Shown piece by piece: positions 45,935-60,900 of a stretch of 64,000 nt of DNA. The translations under genes and the position numbers were made by a program. This DNA comes from Omphiscola glabra. Taxonomy: Eukaryota > Mollusca > Gastropoda > Lymnaeidae. The notes beneath the pieces were generated by a model that saw only the letters and a list, made by a program, of their open reading frames with translations, made no database searches and had not been told where the DNA came from. Position 1 is the first letter of the stretch. Each line of letters starts with the position of its first letter. The stretch spans positions 9,878,488 through 9,942,487 of the forward strand of contig OZ024806.1 in NCBI GenBank assembly GCA_964017045.1, read 5' to 3'.

Positions 45935-48900
45935 GTCATTTATAAATAACAACATGAGTCATATGAACAGAAAAAGAAGATATGGAGATGATCACAATGG
46001 CTTGCCTATTCCTCCTAGATGGCTGCACTGTCCACGTAAAGGGCAGATCATACAAGGTAATAATAAAAAAAAAAAAAAAAGGGAAAACATATTTCTTGGC
46101 CAATTATTTAATTAGATCTCACGCGCACCAATTTTTTTAAAAAATTCTGCTGAGCTTGATTTTATGTATCAAAATTCCAACATTTTTTTTTTCCCCTTTT
46201 ACTTAGGAGTGTTCCTGCCATTTAAAACGCCGCTGGACTCAAAATATGATGATCAGGTTCCAGAAGAAAACAGATTTACTATTGATATGTTATTTAACTC
46301 CATAAAGCCTTTGAGGGTTAGTTGACAATGTATATTTTTTGCCATTGTTTTAATTAGCATTTTTTTTTTTTTTTTTAAACTGATTTTACAGGCTCATCCA
46401 ACAGCACACTGTCACACGCATATACTGATGCAGTATTAAAATTAATAATTCTAAAGCTGGTGCCTTTTACTGACTGAGAGTCTTTAACTTCATTATAATG
46501 TCAGTGTACAAGGGTGATTTGCATGCTTCCAACACAATTGAATACATCTTTGTGAAGTGCCATTGTTTCTTCCTATGCTTTGTTACACCAATCACTTGAT
46601 GTGCCAATGTATAAATCTGGGAGGGTCACATGTCTCCATGATTCTTGGCTTTTCCTATGGAAACATTCCTTTTTCACAAAGGATACCCGTTCACAATGAG
46701 ATATAAATTTACTTAGTTTTAGGGACCAGGTAAACAATATAATTTTTTTTTCTTTCTAGAAACACCATTGAACTGTCCAATAACATTTTACAATGGTAAT
46801 TTTTTCAATTAAATTTTGCTCAGTAACAAAAAAAGTCAGTTAGTGGCATGACTTAATATACTTAATTTCTGTAATACCTCATGCAATCGCAAATTCACAG
46901 ATTCGTGAAATTTTCATTGGAACTTAACTAATATGCATTCACGCTTTTTTTTTCCATGGATCTGCAAATAGCCCTGCAGAAATTTTTTATTTAAGTTTTA
47001 AAGTAATTTATAAGTTTTCATGCTTTTAAGTATAAAATCATTGAGAAAAATTTGTTAATGAAAATTATATCACTGGGTTCGGGGGGGAGGGGGGGGCTGT
47101 ATGGGGGATGAAGTAGGCTCCATCATGACATGCTGTTGAGTAGCCGATCACATGGCAGATTTTCAGCTTTCCATGTGGCTGATTTATTTTAGCTAGGATG
47201 CTTTGTGTATGAGTAAAACCGCAGTCTATCCTGACTGACAAAGAAACATCAGTCTTTAAGTTTAAAGTCCTATTCGTTACTTGGTTTTACCTTACTGTGA
47301 GTGCAAAAGAAAACTGCACTGCAACCAATGAATTAGTATACTGTAGGGGTAACATTAATATGCTGTACTGTAAATGTGCTGGTGTGGCAAATAGCCATTA
47401 AGAGATGCTGTACTCTATTTTTACGTCAACTATATATTTGTCTTTAAGGGTAATGTATTATGCTTAATTTTAAATGGAATTATAGTGCCTTGGTAGCAAG
47501 GTTTGGGTCATATTTGGGAGTTAAACTCTAGAAATAAGCAATTAGCAATTTAGTGACTCGTACCAAACATTTGCGATTCCTCCTGATCTGCGACTGGGTC
47601 TGGAACCTAACCTACTGTTCAAGGTATTACTTTATATAATTTAGATTGTTGCAAATATTTAGACCTGTGCTTCTGTGGAGCCCTAATTGCAATGCATGCT
47701 CTTCTCAAGGGCTCCGCAGCATCTCCAGGAAACCCCTAAACAGAATTAACTTGTGAGACATAAGGTGGGCCTAAGGGGACACCTCCCCCCCTTTTTAGAA
47801 ATTGATTCTAAAAATAAATAACCCCTAAAAACAAAGTTTTTTTTATAAATCCTGTATATGCATTTTTTATTGATTTTTTATTAATATTCTAATGACCCAC
47901 CTGCTTTTACACCGCATATTTATTTCACCATTTCAGAAAATATCACACACCAAACGCACTTGGGATATTTTTACAAATCTCATTTAGCGCACTTATCTGG
48001 AATTTTATTTATTGAAATCCGTGACATCATAATTATTTCCTTCATCTTTCCCTTGAAAAACAGGAAAAACTGATTTTTGGGGGGGTCATGCTGAAAGTTA
48101 GAATGTGTTGTCATTGGCAACTAGTCTATGTGCCAAGTTTTGGCTCTATAGTTTGATGAGAAGTGGGTCAATTGGCCTTCTGAAAATTTTGTCACACACC
48201 CAGCCAGAAAGTAAGAAACTCAAGATCAAAAGCGAAGTTAATATAAAGGATTTAAAAAAGGCTTAGTGAGTCAAAAGGGTTTGAAACCACTGATTTAGAC
48301 CAAATATCGATACAGTTTATAATGTGAATTTATTCCTAAAGAGCATGTGGAAAAAAGATTTACCAATACCAATCATGTAATAAGCCTTGCAAAAAAAAAA
48401 AACAAATATGCCCATCTATAGTTTGATCTTTGTCATTGACCTTTTTTCCATTATGAAAGACACAAAAATTTTGTATCGCCCTATCACCTATTGATTTTAA
48501 ATTTAGTGAATGTTTATTCACTGGAAACGTGGTTGGTAGTCCTATATTTTCAATTGCGACATATCATTTTTGTTTTTAAAAAGTTTTTATCTCAAAAAAT
48601 CTGATTTAAAATTTTTTTTTCACAATTTCAGAGAAAACTTGGGCTTATCATCAACTTGTGCAACACTGACAGATTCTACAACAGACAAGAAGTAGAAAAA
48701 GAAGAACGTGAATGTAGACTGGTCTCTGTCAAGTGTGCTGGGTGACTAAAAGTTTTTCATTGCCCATCTCTAAATAGCTGTCAAAAATCATAACGAATCT
48801 ATTATATATATATATTCTAAATTTGTTGTTCTTTTGGGTCTGCAACCTTATTAATTATAATTGACATCACTGACTACTAAGACAAAAACAAATCATTTTT

Positions 48901-51900
48901 TTTATATTTAAAATTTATTTTTTTATATCTCTAGTCGAGCTGAGGCTCCAACAGAGGAACAAACTGAAGCTTTTGTTGAGTTGTGTGATAAGTTCATCAG
49001 AAATAAACCCCTGGAACTAATAGGTAATACATTTGGCTGCCTCGTTTCCTCTCCCCGCTCAATTTTATTTGTATCCCCAATTAGAGTTTCTGTTGCTAAA
49101 TACATAATGTAATCTAATTTTATGAGCCCAAAACATATCCCGATAAGTAAACTTGCCAATAATAATCATGGCTTACAGTTGTGGTATATCTCCTTTTTTT
49201 AAATTTTTTTTTTTATTTTTGTCGTCAAAGAAGAGTTGTAAACATTAATGTACGTTCACAACAAACATTAAGGTATGTTCACAGACAACGTAAGATAAGT
49301 TCACAGAAAACATAAGATAAGTTCACAGAAAACATAAGATAAGTTCACAGAAAACATAAGATAAGTTCACAGAAAACATAAGATAAGTTCACAGAAAACA
49401 TAAGATAAGTTCACAGAAAACATAAGATAAGTTCACAGAAAACATAAGATAAGTTCACAGAAAACATAAGATAAGTTCACAGAAAACATAAGATAAGTTC
49501 ACAGAAAACATAAGATAAGTTCACACAGTTGATTTGTTGAAGCCACAAATCTCAGTGATGACTCTGTGTTGAGAATCAATGACACATATATCCCCACGTA
49601 TGTGCTCACACTGAGGAGGTACAACCACGGCATCTGATGCAGAACTTTAAAAAAAAAGATTATTTATTAATTTTAAATTTATGAGCTAGTGCAATGGTCA
49701 GCAAGCCTGTGGCTGCATGTGGCTCTTTAACTTAATAAATTTGGCCGCTTTTTTTCTTTAAAATATGATTTCAGCAATAACCACCCATTAATAAAGTGGA
49801 AATAAAGAAAATTTAAAATTTATTTGAAAAAAAAATTTGTAGTTTTATTTATTAAATTTTTACGAAATGTTCCCCCTTTTCTAGGAGTTCATTGCACACA
49901 TGGGTTTAATAGAACAGGATTTCTCATTGTGTCCTATCTTGTGAAAAAGTTGTCCTGGAGGTCAGTAGTCTTTGTACACAAGTATACAAAACTCAAATAT
50001 TTTAAAAATCAATTTTATAAACTACAACCAAAACCATTTCCGAAATGCTCAAAATAGTCTATCAGTTAAGAGCTCTACAAAGCCAGTATTTTTTTTTTAC
50101 ACAGCTTAACTGACATTGGCTACTAAACTATAAAATTCTTAGTCTCACGCTGTGATTAAATACTACAAACATAACTATTCATTTATTAATTTTTTTTTTT
50201 TCAGTGTGGAAGCTGCGGTTAGGCAATATGCCCAGGTAAGAAGGGGAATTGCATTTGTAGGTGGTAAAAAAAAAAAAATCCGAGCCATCACACGTTACTA
50301 AGTCAAACAGCGTCGCTTAAGTTCTAGTTTCACAGATAATTGTTAAGGGTTCAAGTTGGATTTTTTAAATTTTAATTGTATTTTTTGTGCCAGATTTTAA
50401 CTCTTAACGTTTGATAAATAAATAACAGAGCAATATATGTTAAGCTTATTTTGCAAAAAAAAAGGAAAACAATTAAAAGGACATTTTGGCAAAATGCCTT
50501 CTGCAGTAGACAATGCAAAACAAGAACAACAAATTATTTGAAATTTAAAATAAAACTAAGTTTTCCCAGATCACAATGCAGCCCCTCATACATTAATTAT
50601 ACTTTTTAACTTTTATAAGAATAGAGGTTTTTTTGCACAGATAGCTGATATTTTTAAAAAAAAGTGTTTGGGGTAATTTACTTAAGGCAAATCCCTCAAT
50701 ATCCTTATAGTAGTAATGTGATGTTGTTTGTCATAATTGGTCACATGTCTGTAATTATTAAGGATGTGGGGAAATGTTTTTTGATAGATGTTTTCCTAAG
50801 ATTGTGCAGGGTGGAAGAAACGCATTTCGGGCCATTGGAAATGCTTGGACATCCAGGGGGTCCAAGGAAAGTGTTTGGTACATGAATAGGTTTAATGCGA
50901 TGGCTCATGTTATTTGTGTTCCATGAGAATTCACCAAGACACGACTTACACATCATTAGTCAGCAGACGGACGTACCAGGATGTGGCCCTGCATACCATG
51001 ATGTGGCCCCACGTTCTATGATGTGGCCCTACTGAATGCCCATTCAAACCTGAGTCAGCTCTTAAAAGGGATATGGCCCAGGATGTCGATATTCCCATAC
51101 TGCTCTCAAAGTTTCCTATGCCATCAACTTGACGCCCTGTGAAAATGTATACCGCCAAAAGGTGGCACCTCTGCTAGTTACTGTGTATTAGTCTCTTGTT
51201 TATCTTGATAAGAAGGAAAATGTATTTAGTTAGTGACATGCCAGGCTAGTTGTTGAGTTTTCCTTAAACAAGAAGTTAGATCTTAAAGAATCTCTTTTTG
51301 TACCTTCCAGGCACGGCCACCTGGGATATACAAACAAGACTACCTGGATGAGTTGTTTAGCAGATACGGTGATGCAGAAGACACACCACCAGCCCCGCCA
51401 CTTCCAGACTGGTGCTCTGGTCAGTATTGCATTACTGAGGCAGAGAAATGTTAAACGGGGGTTACATGTCAGTTCTTCGACAGACACATCGACGCCATCT
51501 TGTCCACAAATGCACTTCATCAGCAGACAATTCATTGACATGGAAACTTCATCGACCGACAACTCACTGACTTAATACAATAAAAATTAATCAAATTCAG
51601 CATTTATTGGTGTAATCAAGGAGATTCATTTTGAATTTTTTAAACAATAAAAATACCATTTATTGAAATTATAATCAATGTAATTAAATTTTGCCTTCCT
51701 ATACATCATAATTTTGAGCCAAACCACAAAAATAAAAATCATTGTCATTTTCACGAGATATAATCTGACAATTTAAATAATTCCACCAGTTGAGTTAGTT
51801 GGGATATTTCATTAGTCAAAGAAAGAGTTATTGTCCATCAGTTGGTTGAGTGTTGGCCAATTCTTCAATAATCTGAGATTCTTTTAATTGCTTGTTCTGT

Positions 51901-54900
51901 CCTTCAATGGAATGATCTGTTTATGGAAGTCCTTTAATTGAACCTTCAAATTGAATAAGCATCTCTATTAGTTATGAGGTTGGTTGATTCTGCGGACAGA
52001 ATGACCAATACAAGTATCTTTGAAGAAATCCAACCATGGCTTAAGAATTTCTTCATTTGCTTTTTTTAAAAATACCATATTAGATAGCGCGATCTCCTAA
52101 TGCCTGAATGATATCTTGAATTGGAAGAGTCAGACTATTTTCATGAATGTTTTCCTCCAAATGCATTGTCCAAAGTAAAGAGAAGCAACCTCTAATTTTA
52201 TACATGCTCAAAAAAATTCTGAAAACTCACCCAAGAGAAGTGAATCATAATGGTCCTTGGACCAAGTCCTTGCATGAGGATCTTGATCTGCTCAAAAACA
52301 CGGCTATAAGTTGATCTTGTATTGAGCTGCTCCAATGCACACCTTTAAGAAAATCTTGTCTTGAACTGCTCCAATGCACACCTATAAGAAAATCTTGTCT
52401 TGAACTGCTCCAATGCACACCTTTAAGAAAATCTTGTCTTGAACTGCTCCAATGCACACCTATAAGATAATATTGCCTTGAGCTGCTCTAGCGCACACCT
52501 ATAAGATGATCTTGTCTTGAGCTGCTCCAATGCACGTCTATAATTTGAACTTGTCTTGAGCTGCTCCAATGCACGTCTATAAGTTGATCTTGTCTTGAGC
52601 TGCTCCAATGCACGTCTATAAGTTGATCTTGTCTTGAACTGCTCCAATGCACGTCTATAAGTTGATCTTGTCTTGAGCTGCTCCAATGCACACCCATAAA
52701 ATGACCTTGTCTTGAACTGCTCCAATGCACGACTATAAGATGATCTTGTCTAGTTGTGAAATAGTATGTAAACCATTGGAAAAGGGCATACAATTCTATT
52801 GTATCAGTTTTGTCAAGAGAGAAGGAGCAGTTCTAAACTTAACTTGACTAAACCAACCATCACCTGACTGAATCACATTTAGATTTCATTCATTAGAAAA
52901 AATTTGAATTCACTCTTTATCTCCTGCTCCACCACTGGGAAAAAAAAATATTCCACAGAAGATTAATTTTTTAGCATTGATCATCTATAACAGTGGTTCT
53001 CAACCTTTCTAATGCCGCGACCCTTTAATACAGTTCCTCAAGTTGTGGTGACCCCCCAGCAACAAAATTATTTTTGTTTCTATTTCATAACTGTAGAGTA
53101 TATGAGTTTTCAGATGTTCTTAGGCGACCCCTGGGAAAGGGTCCCGCAACCCCCAAAGGGGTCGCGACCCACAGGTTGAGAACCACTGATCTGTAACTAA
53201 TTCCCCTATTAATGTCGGTGCACTAGGTGCAGGATTTGCTTTTTTTATGCATATTGTTTTGCCGGAAAAGATTCTGATCATAGCGCTTCTTGAACCCATC
53301 CTGTAGTACCACATTCGATTGAAAGAGGGGGTCACAGATTACGAGGGCGACATCCCATAAAATGCTTTTTAATGATCAGGAGGAAAATTGGGGGCTCTAT
53401 CGAAATCCTTGGGATAGATCTTTAAGTTAAATTCTTAAAGGAGTCACTTTAAAACTGGTCCTGGGATATCACCTTTTCAATAATTAAATTTGTCCCCCCA
53501 GCAAAATGGAGTGGACAAGTTTTGAAGCCTGCATGATTTCATTCTGTGAAATGATGAGTATGCCTACCAAGTTTGGCATAGATCCATCAATCACACAGAA
53601 ATCTATAGTTCTACTTGAAGTTATGTGGCTTATATTAGGAAACAATACACTTGGGGAGTACTTTTTTCCTGAGTTTTTCAGTATCTCTGCAGATGTCGAT
53701 GCACATTTTTGTGTTAAACTGTCAGTTGATGAAGTTGATGATCAGTCTGTCTTTTATTGTGAACTAGTTTTAGGGGCGTGAATGTTTGGTATGGAAAAGA
53801 TGTTTAGTGTAGAGACTACATGTGTAGCTGTATCTATTATGCTGAGATTTTTGTGACACATTTGGGTAAGGGGAAATGAGTGTTAGTTTTGTTGTTATGG
53901 TCCCATGCAGAAGCGTTGGATTTCTTGAGTTGTTTTTATAAATTTAATAAAAGGGTGTTTATTCTAAGAATCACTGGTTTGTTTAATGATTGTAACCCTA
54001 GGCAAGGAAGCTATGGACTTGGCAATTTGCGGTTCCTAACATCTATGAAGTGTCCATGTCAATGGGTTTTTTTTCTCTGTCAATGATTTATCCGTCTATG
54101 AAATGTTTTGTGGATGAAGTGCATTTATCGATGAATTGTCTGTCGGTGAAATGGCTGTCGATGAACTGACGTGGTACCAAACCAAGAGCCTTAACTCAAA
54201 TGTGCTGCGCTTCATTTTTTAAGAAGACAGTGATCTTAATAATTACATAGATGCAAGTAAAGGGTTTCTCAGTTATGCAATAAAGATGTTGTTACAGTCA
54301 TCACTAAGGCAAAGACTAGTTGTTTGTTCAACTAGAACCTTAACTACAAATTGTACTTCCCTTTTTTTTAAAAAGAAATACTAATAAGCATATCTTCATG
54401 TCTAAAAATGTACAGCATTATTCAGTAATTCCAAAAAGATGTTAACAAAAGTTAGCAATTTTCACCAAAATAATGCGCAAAAGATGGTGGGGATGTTATC
54501 GGCACAACTGATCCTCATCCGGTTAAGCAGATGAAGCAAAATTTTCATAGATTAACGTTTCTTAGATCTCCACAAACCCATCTGATGACTCATGTCTTTT
54601 TTTTTAGACTTTCCCCACCTTGTGTTACTTATTTCCTTTTACCAAACCTAATTTCAGTGCCACTTTCCCCACCGACATTGTTATCCTATTTTAGGTGAAA
54701 CAATAATAATGGATGATTTTAAAGTTTAATTAGAGTGTATTGCAATGGCAAGACCATACTTGGCTGTCATATACCGTTCATGGCTCTGTACCTGTTTAAA
54801 TGTTGTTTTTTTTTGGCTGAATGTTGCATTCAAAAATATTTTTTCAGAGAGTGATGATACAGAAGTTGATGACGATGGTAAAGGTAGCAGAGAGACAAAC

Positions 54901-57900
54901 GGTGATGAGGGAGAGGGTAAAGGAGAAAAACGTAGAAGAGAATTTGTGAAAAAGGTAAATCTTGCATTTATGCTGGCTATGTGTTTAAAACAGCAACTTT
55001 ATTCAGATATATCGTAATGTCTATAAAGTTAAGATTTAATTATTTTTTTTTTTCTGAAGTTGTGTAAACTTTATTGAAATTTTATTTTTTATTTTTAAAG
55101 TTGACTCTATCCTGGAAGCTTAGAGACTAAACACTGCTGTACCTTGTAATAATCCCTACTGGGTTAAGGTCAATCCTGTCTTGATCTCTTCTCACTTGAG
55201 GGTGTTGTAGTTAAACATACTATGTTATACAAAGTAGAACTAAAAAATATATAAATGAAATATTATTACCCAGATTGAATATAAAAAAAAAATTCATTGG
55301 CTAAATTTAAATATAAAAATTTCCTAGCTTTTACAGCAGTTTGCCAAAATTATTCAGATTTTTTAATTAAAAATTTTTTTTTTATTTTAAACACATCAAA
55401 ACCATGTTAAATATCCACATTTAACTGTGTTTCTACTAACATTTTTACTTCTGCTAGGATGCAAAGTTCATGGAAGGGGTCAAGGGAATTAATCAAGTCA
55501 CAACCCAACCACGACTTTCACAAGTGCAACGAAAATGCCAAACCATGGCAGGTTGGAAAAGGTAGTGTAAAAGAACAATTGTACATGCCTAATGGGAAGA
55601 AGAAGAAGAAGAAGAAAAAAGGTATGTTAAAGCTTTACAGAGGGGGAAAACATCAAAACAGTGAACATTGTGTGATGTAAAGCTGCTCCCAAAACAGTGA
55701 TATTTCTCTTGCTTGATCAAATTATTCAATACTATTAAATAGGTGCTTTACTTTCTTTTTCTTTTTGTTGTAAATTTGGCATACATTTTATTGGTTTTAT
55801 TGTAATGAGTGACCAGAAAATTGTTTTACATGTAATTATTGGCAGGGCAGTGGCATGGGCTCTCTGCGACCCCTGCAGCCGTAGGACCCTCGGATATTAA
55901 AGGGGCCCTAAAGTGGGGGAAAAACATAAATTAAACTATTAATGTTAAATAAAGGGGGGGGGGGGGAAACGAGGGTGGGGGGGGGGGGGTTTGGGGCTCC
56001 AAAAGTTGTGACGGATCTGACTCTGTTATCACAATATGTACGATTTAGAGATACTTCATAATTATCTATTAATTTTTTTTTATAAATTCAGAAGTTCGAT
56101 GTATTTGGCTATAAAAACATTTTTCATAAAATTAGATTATCCAAGGTGATAATTCAACAATACCCCAGCTTTTCTAGTGATGAATTTTCTGTTGTGCAAA
56201 TAGTTTAAAGGGACATTATCTATTTTGAATTTCATGAGAAAAAAATAATTTTCCAAAAATTATTTCCTACAATTTCTATATTACATATATATACACCTGC
56301 AACCTGTGTCATGTATCGTTTTTGTTTTTTTCTGTACAGCTCCGGATTCCCAGGGTCTCAGCCAGTTTCCATGGATATAAATAATCTCAAGTTTCTCACA
56401 CAAAAGCCCTACAAAGTTAGCTGGAAAGCAGATGGAACCCGGTAAGGCCCCTCGTTGGCTTATGATCACACGTGCTGTGTTGGGTCCGGAGATACTGTTG
56501 CCATAAAATTTATTATTGCCATTAGATGGTCGGTTTTACCAGGATTCCAGAAATGTTGTAATTTTTAACAAGCATTTCCACTTGTGTGGTGAAGCGCAAT
56601 CTCAGATCAGCTCCAAGCTGTGCTATTAAGGGATAAATTCAACTTTGTATCTAGATTTTATTTAGAGCCTATTAATTACAAGCTGTTTTTAAGAAGTTGT
56701 CTGGAGTTTCAGACAACCTAACATGTGTTTTGATTCATTCCTGATTATTAAAATCCAAGACATCAGTCAGTTTGAAATCCCAAGTAAGTAGCCTTGGGGC
56801 CTCTTATTTGAGATATGTCTCTATTGTGGTAATGCCAGGCTGATCTATTGTGGTAATGTCAGGTTGCTCTATTGTGGTAATGTCAGGTTGCTCTATTGTG
56901 GTAATGTCAGGTTGCTCTATTGTGGTAATGTCCGGCTGCTCTACTGTGGTAATGTCAAGCTGCGCTATTGTGGTAATGTCAGGCTGCGCTATTGTGGTAA
57001 TGTCAGGTTGCTCTATTGTGGTAATGTCAGGCTGCTTCTGCAAACCAGCCCCATCACACTTTTAGCAATAATTGCCTGCGGAAATACTTTTTAAAATCTT
57101 AGAAACAAATCTTTTTAAATTTTGAGAATTATTTCATGGCAGTGTTATTTTTGTTTCAAAGGTATCATTTACTTTGCACAGTATAAAACATAAAATTCAT
57201 TAGTATCAGTAGAAAATATGCATTCTTTTCTCACTTGTAGGTACATGATGCTTGTCGATGGGAAAGATGAAATCTATATGATTGACAGAGACAACTGTGT
57301 TTTTCATGTGCCTCACCTGAATTTCTACAAGAGAAAAGATCTCAACGCAGCTCTAGCCAACACATTGCTGGACGGGGTAAGATTAGCAGAGCACAATGAT
57401 AGTGTTACCCCAACTCCAACTGGGTAATGGAGTCTTGTGGTTGTCTGCAAATCAAGTCCACGTGTTAAAATCTAGTTCAAAGAAGAACATTTTTTTTATT
57501 TCCCAATTAAGACAACAGTACGCCTGCCAAATCAGGTTCAGTTTAGGATATATGGGGAAGTTTTTTTTTATAAATATTTTAAACTACTGCATCATCAAAG
57601 AAACTGAGATAATTTGTGGTAAAAATTGAGAAGATTTGTTTTTTGACAATTGAAAAGCCCTCTTTGGTTGCAGGTTAAATATCTTTATTACCTTTTGAGG
57701 AGGTGTGACATTTGAAAACCCTGAATTATACAAACTTTAAATAAACCAGCATTCTGCTAGCTGCAATCCATTTTGTCTCATGATCCACATATCAAGAAAT
57801 TTAAGTCCAGTCATGAATCCTACTGTCTGTTTTACTTTTAGGAGTTGATCATCGACAAGGTAGAAGGAAAGGACATTCCCAGGTATCTGGTGTATGACAT

Positions 57901-60900
57901 CATTAAGTTTGAGGTGTGTATTTAATTAAAAAAGAGTCTGTGAAATGTGCTTCTCATGTGTGAATGTACTCCTCATGTGTGAATGTACTCCTCATGTGTA
58001 AATGTACTCCTCATGTGTGAATGTACTCCTCATGTGTGAATGTACTTCTTGTGTGTGAATGTACTCCTCATGTGTGAATGTACTCCTCGTGTGTGAATGT
58101 ACTCCTCGTGTGTGAATGTACTCCTCGTGTGTGAATGTACTTCTTGTGTGTGAATGTACTTCTCACGTGTGAATGTACTCCTCGTGTGTGAATGTACTCC
58201 TCGTGTGTGAATGTACTTCTCATGTGTGAATGTACTTCTCATGTGTGAATGTATTTCTCATGTGTGAATGTATTTCTCATGTGTGAATGTACTTCTCTTG
58301 TGTGAATGTACTTCTCATGTGTGAATGTAGACCTCATGTGTGAAATGTACTCCTCATGTGTGAAATGTACTTCTCATGTGTGAATGTACTTCTCATGTGT
58401 GTGTGAATGTACTTCTCATGTGTGAATGTACTCCTCATGTGTGAAATGTACTTCTCATATGTGAATGTACTCATGTGTGAATGTACTTCTCATGTGTGAA
58501 TGTACTTCTCATGTGTGAATGTACTTCTCATAAATGACTTTGAAATTTGAAACTAATATTATATCAAGGGTCTTTTTTGCTGAAAGATTTGTCCCAAAAT
58601 AAGAATTATTTAAACCTGTCGATTAAAGTTGCAATTTTAACACAAAAACATGTTACTCTCCCCCCTTCCCTGTCACTCACTCTGAGAACCACTGATTCAC
58701 ATATCATACTTGCAGGGTTAATGAACCTATCTGACTCGAGGTCATCATCCTAGTATTGTCTAGAAATCATTATCCAGAAATAAAACTATCAAGAATAACA
58801 AATGTCTCTAAAATGATAAAACAATGCACATCTGAGAAATGTGTACTATTCACTTGACACAGACAATGGATAAGTTAGCTAATGCACTCTGACTCAACGG
58901 TAGACTCCACAGTTGTGGTTTAGATGTTGATTAGAAAAAAAATGTTTTTTATCAACTAATTCTATTCTGATCAAAAAGGGTTTAGACGTGGGTAAAACAG
59001 ACTTCGATCGACGGTTGTTGTGCATTGAAAAGGAATTAATTGGGCCAAGATATGAAAAGATGAAGCAGGGCACCCTGGACAAATCCAAAGAGCCATTTAG
59101 TGTGAGGTTGAAAAACTTCTTCGATATTACTATGTCACAAAAGGTAAGCAATTGAAAGGATTAATTGGTTATATCACATTTGTAATCTTGTTATAGCTAT
59201 TCAAGGGATTAATCAGTAATGTCAAACATTGGTGTTGTTTTTATAGTCTTTCAAGAGCTTAATCAGTAATGTCAAACATTGGTATTGGTATTGTTGTTAT
59301 AGTCTTTCAAGTGATCTATGCTGAAATCAATAATTAATCATTTCTATATAAGAATTAACAAAAAACTATAATTTATTGAGATTTTCTTAATTAATTAATC
59401 CAGTTTTATCGTTGGATCAATAAATGAAATGAATTACAAGTCAAAACTATACACCATCTTAATCTGTTGTATGCGTTTAGTTTCCTGTATTTTTATTACA
59501 TTGTATTGCCATTATTCCTTGACAGATACTAGATGGCAAGTTTGCCAAGTCATTGTGTCATGAAGTTGATGGTCTCATCTTCCAACCTGGTGCAGAGGTG
59601 AGCGCTCCATTCCCTCCTGTCAGTGTGGAACTATTTAATAGTGTGGCCTGTGCTTTGAGGGCCACAGCAAACTACTGTGAACTCAAACATCAATGCCATA
59701 TTGCTTTTATAAATTATACTCCAAGTTTTTTTGTACCGTTTTACCAATTGAAATTCAGACAATGCCTTTTTTTTTTTAATTTGAATTTTGGTCTAAATAA
59801 TAGTGACTATTTCATTTCAAAAGCTGCCAAAAATGCTCATCTGATTTTTAAAAAAAAATTTTTGACACAACTAAAAGCTTGTACTTGTGTACACAATAAT
59901 AAAGTCCACTAAATTTACTTGTTGAAATATGAACGGCCAAATGTTTTATGTATATCAATGACAAATTACTTAAATATCCACTCTATGTCCCATATTTAAA
60001 TCTCTGTCCAAAGCCGTATGTTTGTGGAAGATGTCCTGATATTCTTAAATGGAAGCCGCCCAGTCTCAACTCTGTGGACTTCAGACTTAAGATAAATCGT
60101 TTTCAACAAGTGGGGTAAACTGTATTTTTATAAATTAAAATTTGTTTTGCCTACCTTACATTATTAGGGCCTAATCAAACCTGCAGCTCTATGTTAGATT
60201 TGCAGCGCTTGTTATCCTGGGTTTTTACAATTCAACAAAGTGGAGAGTAATGCTGTACCATACTTATGTATTTAGAAACAATGGAGAAGAGAAAATGTGC
60301 AATTCAAAGATGTGCTTGTCTTGATACGCAGTATTTACAGTGACTGTAATTTTGATAAAAAAAATAACACTGATAAAAGTGATAGGAAATATCAACAAAA
60401 GGATGTTATTCTGCATTTGTACATTTACCTAGCATGTAATTTGAAGAGAATTAATTTTATTTGCTGGTAACTTCATCGGGGCTGCAGTCTTTTTAAATTG
60501 CCATGTCTGCTGTTCTATGCACAAAATGTAACAATTTCATCACTCCAATTGACCTACTAACATGGACATGACAAATCATGGATCAAGCTATTGGAAATTT
60601 AATTTTGTTAATGTTTTTTTTTCCCAAGTCCCTGAAACAAGGGAGGGTGAAATTAAACAAAGCCGTAAAAACAAAGTATTTGAATAAATCCTTTTTTTGT
60701 ATTCATGGTTTATCATTTATGTGATTATAAAATTTATAGCGACTAATTTTTTTATATTGGAATGGTTTTTATCAAACTTGGTGCATTTTAAAGCTTAATA
60801 GACTAAGGATGTATTTAAATTTAAACAAAAATACATTAAAAATACAAAGCGCATAGCAACAACTAAACAATTAATCTACTCACCAAAAGATGCAATCATT

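Larger units (their letters stand above)
51467..54172. mobile_element. Putative 2.7-kb inverted-repeat element inside an RNGTT intron
   Basis: The left end ACATGTCAGTTCTTCGACAG pairs with the reverse complement of the right end (CACGTCAGTTCATCGACAGC). Both arms, of roughly 80-110 bp, carry sub-repeats of the type GACAATTCATCGAC and the shared ATGCACTTCATC. I could not fix a target duplication. The inside has no transposase (longest frame about 90 codons at 53506-53781) but holds a 39-bp minisatellite and a SPIN-like copy. Confidence 0.55.

Noticed and set aside
49262..49525. Regular direct repeats resembling a CRISPR array
   Set aside because: There are no unique spacers; units abut directly. 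It is an intronic minisatellite in an animal genome.
52245..52793. Three overlapping repeat-protein-like open frames on the - strand
   Set aside because: They result from a 39-bp minisatellite whose unit length is a multiple of three. There is no splice context and it lies inside an RNGTT intron.
53506..53781. A 91-codon + strand open frame as a gene or transposase
   Set aside because: It has no recognisable domain or splice context and lies inside a non-autonomous inverted-repeat element in an RNGTT intron.
56804..57065. Repeat-protein frames (QPDITTIE type) on both strands
   Set aside because: A 24-bp minisatellite keeps frames open on both strands; it is intronic.
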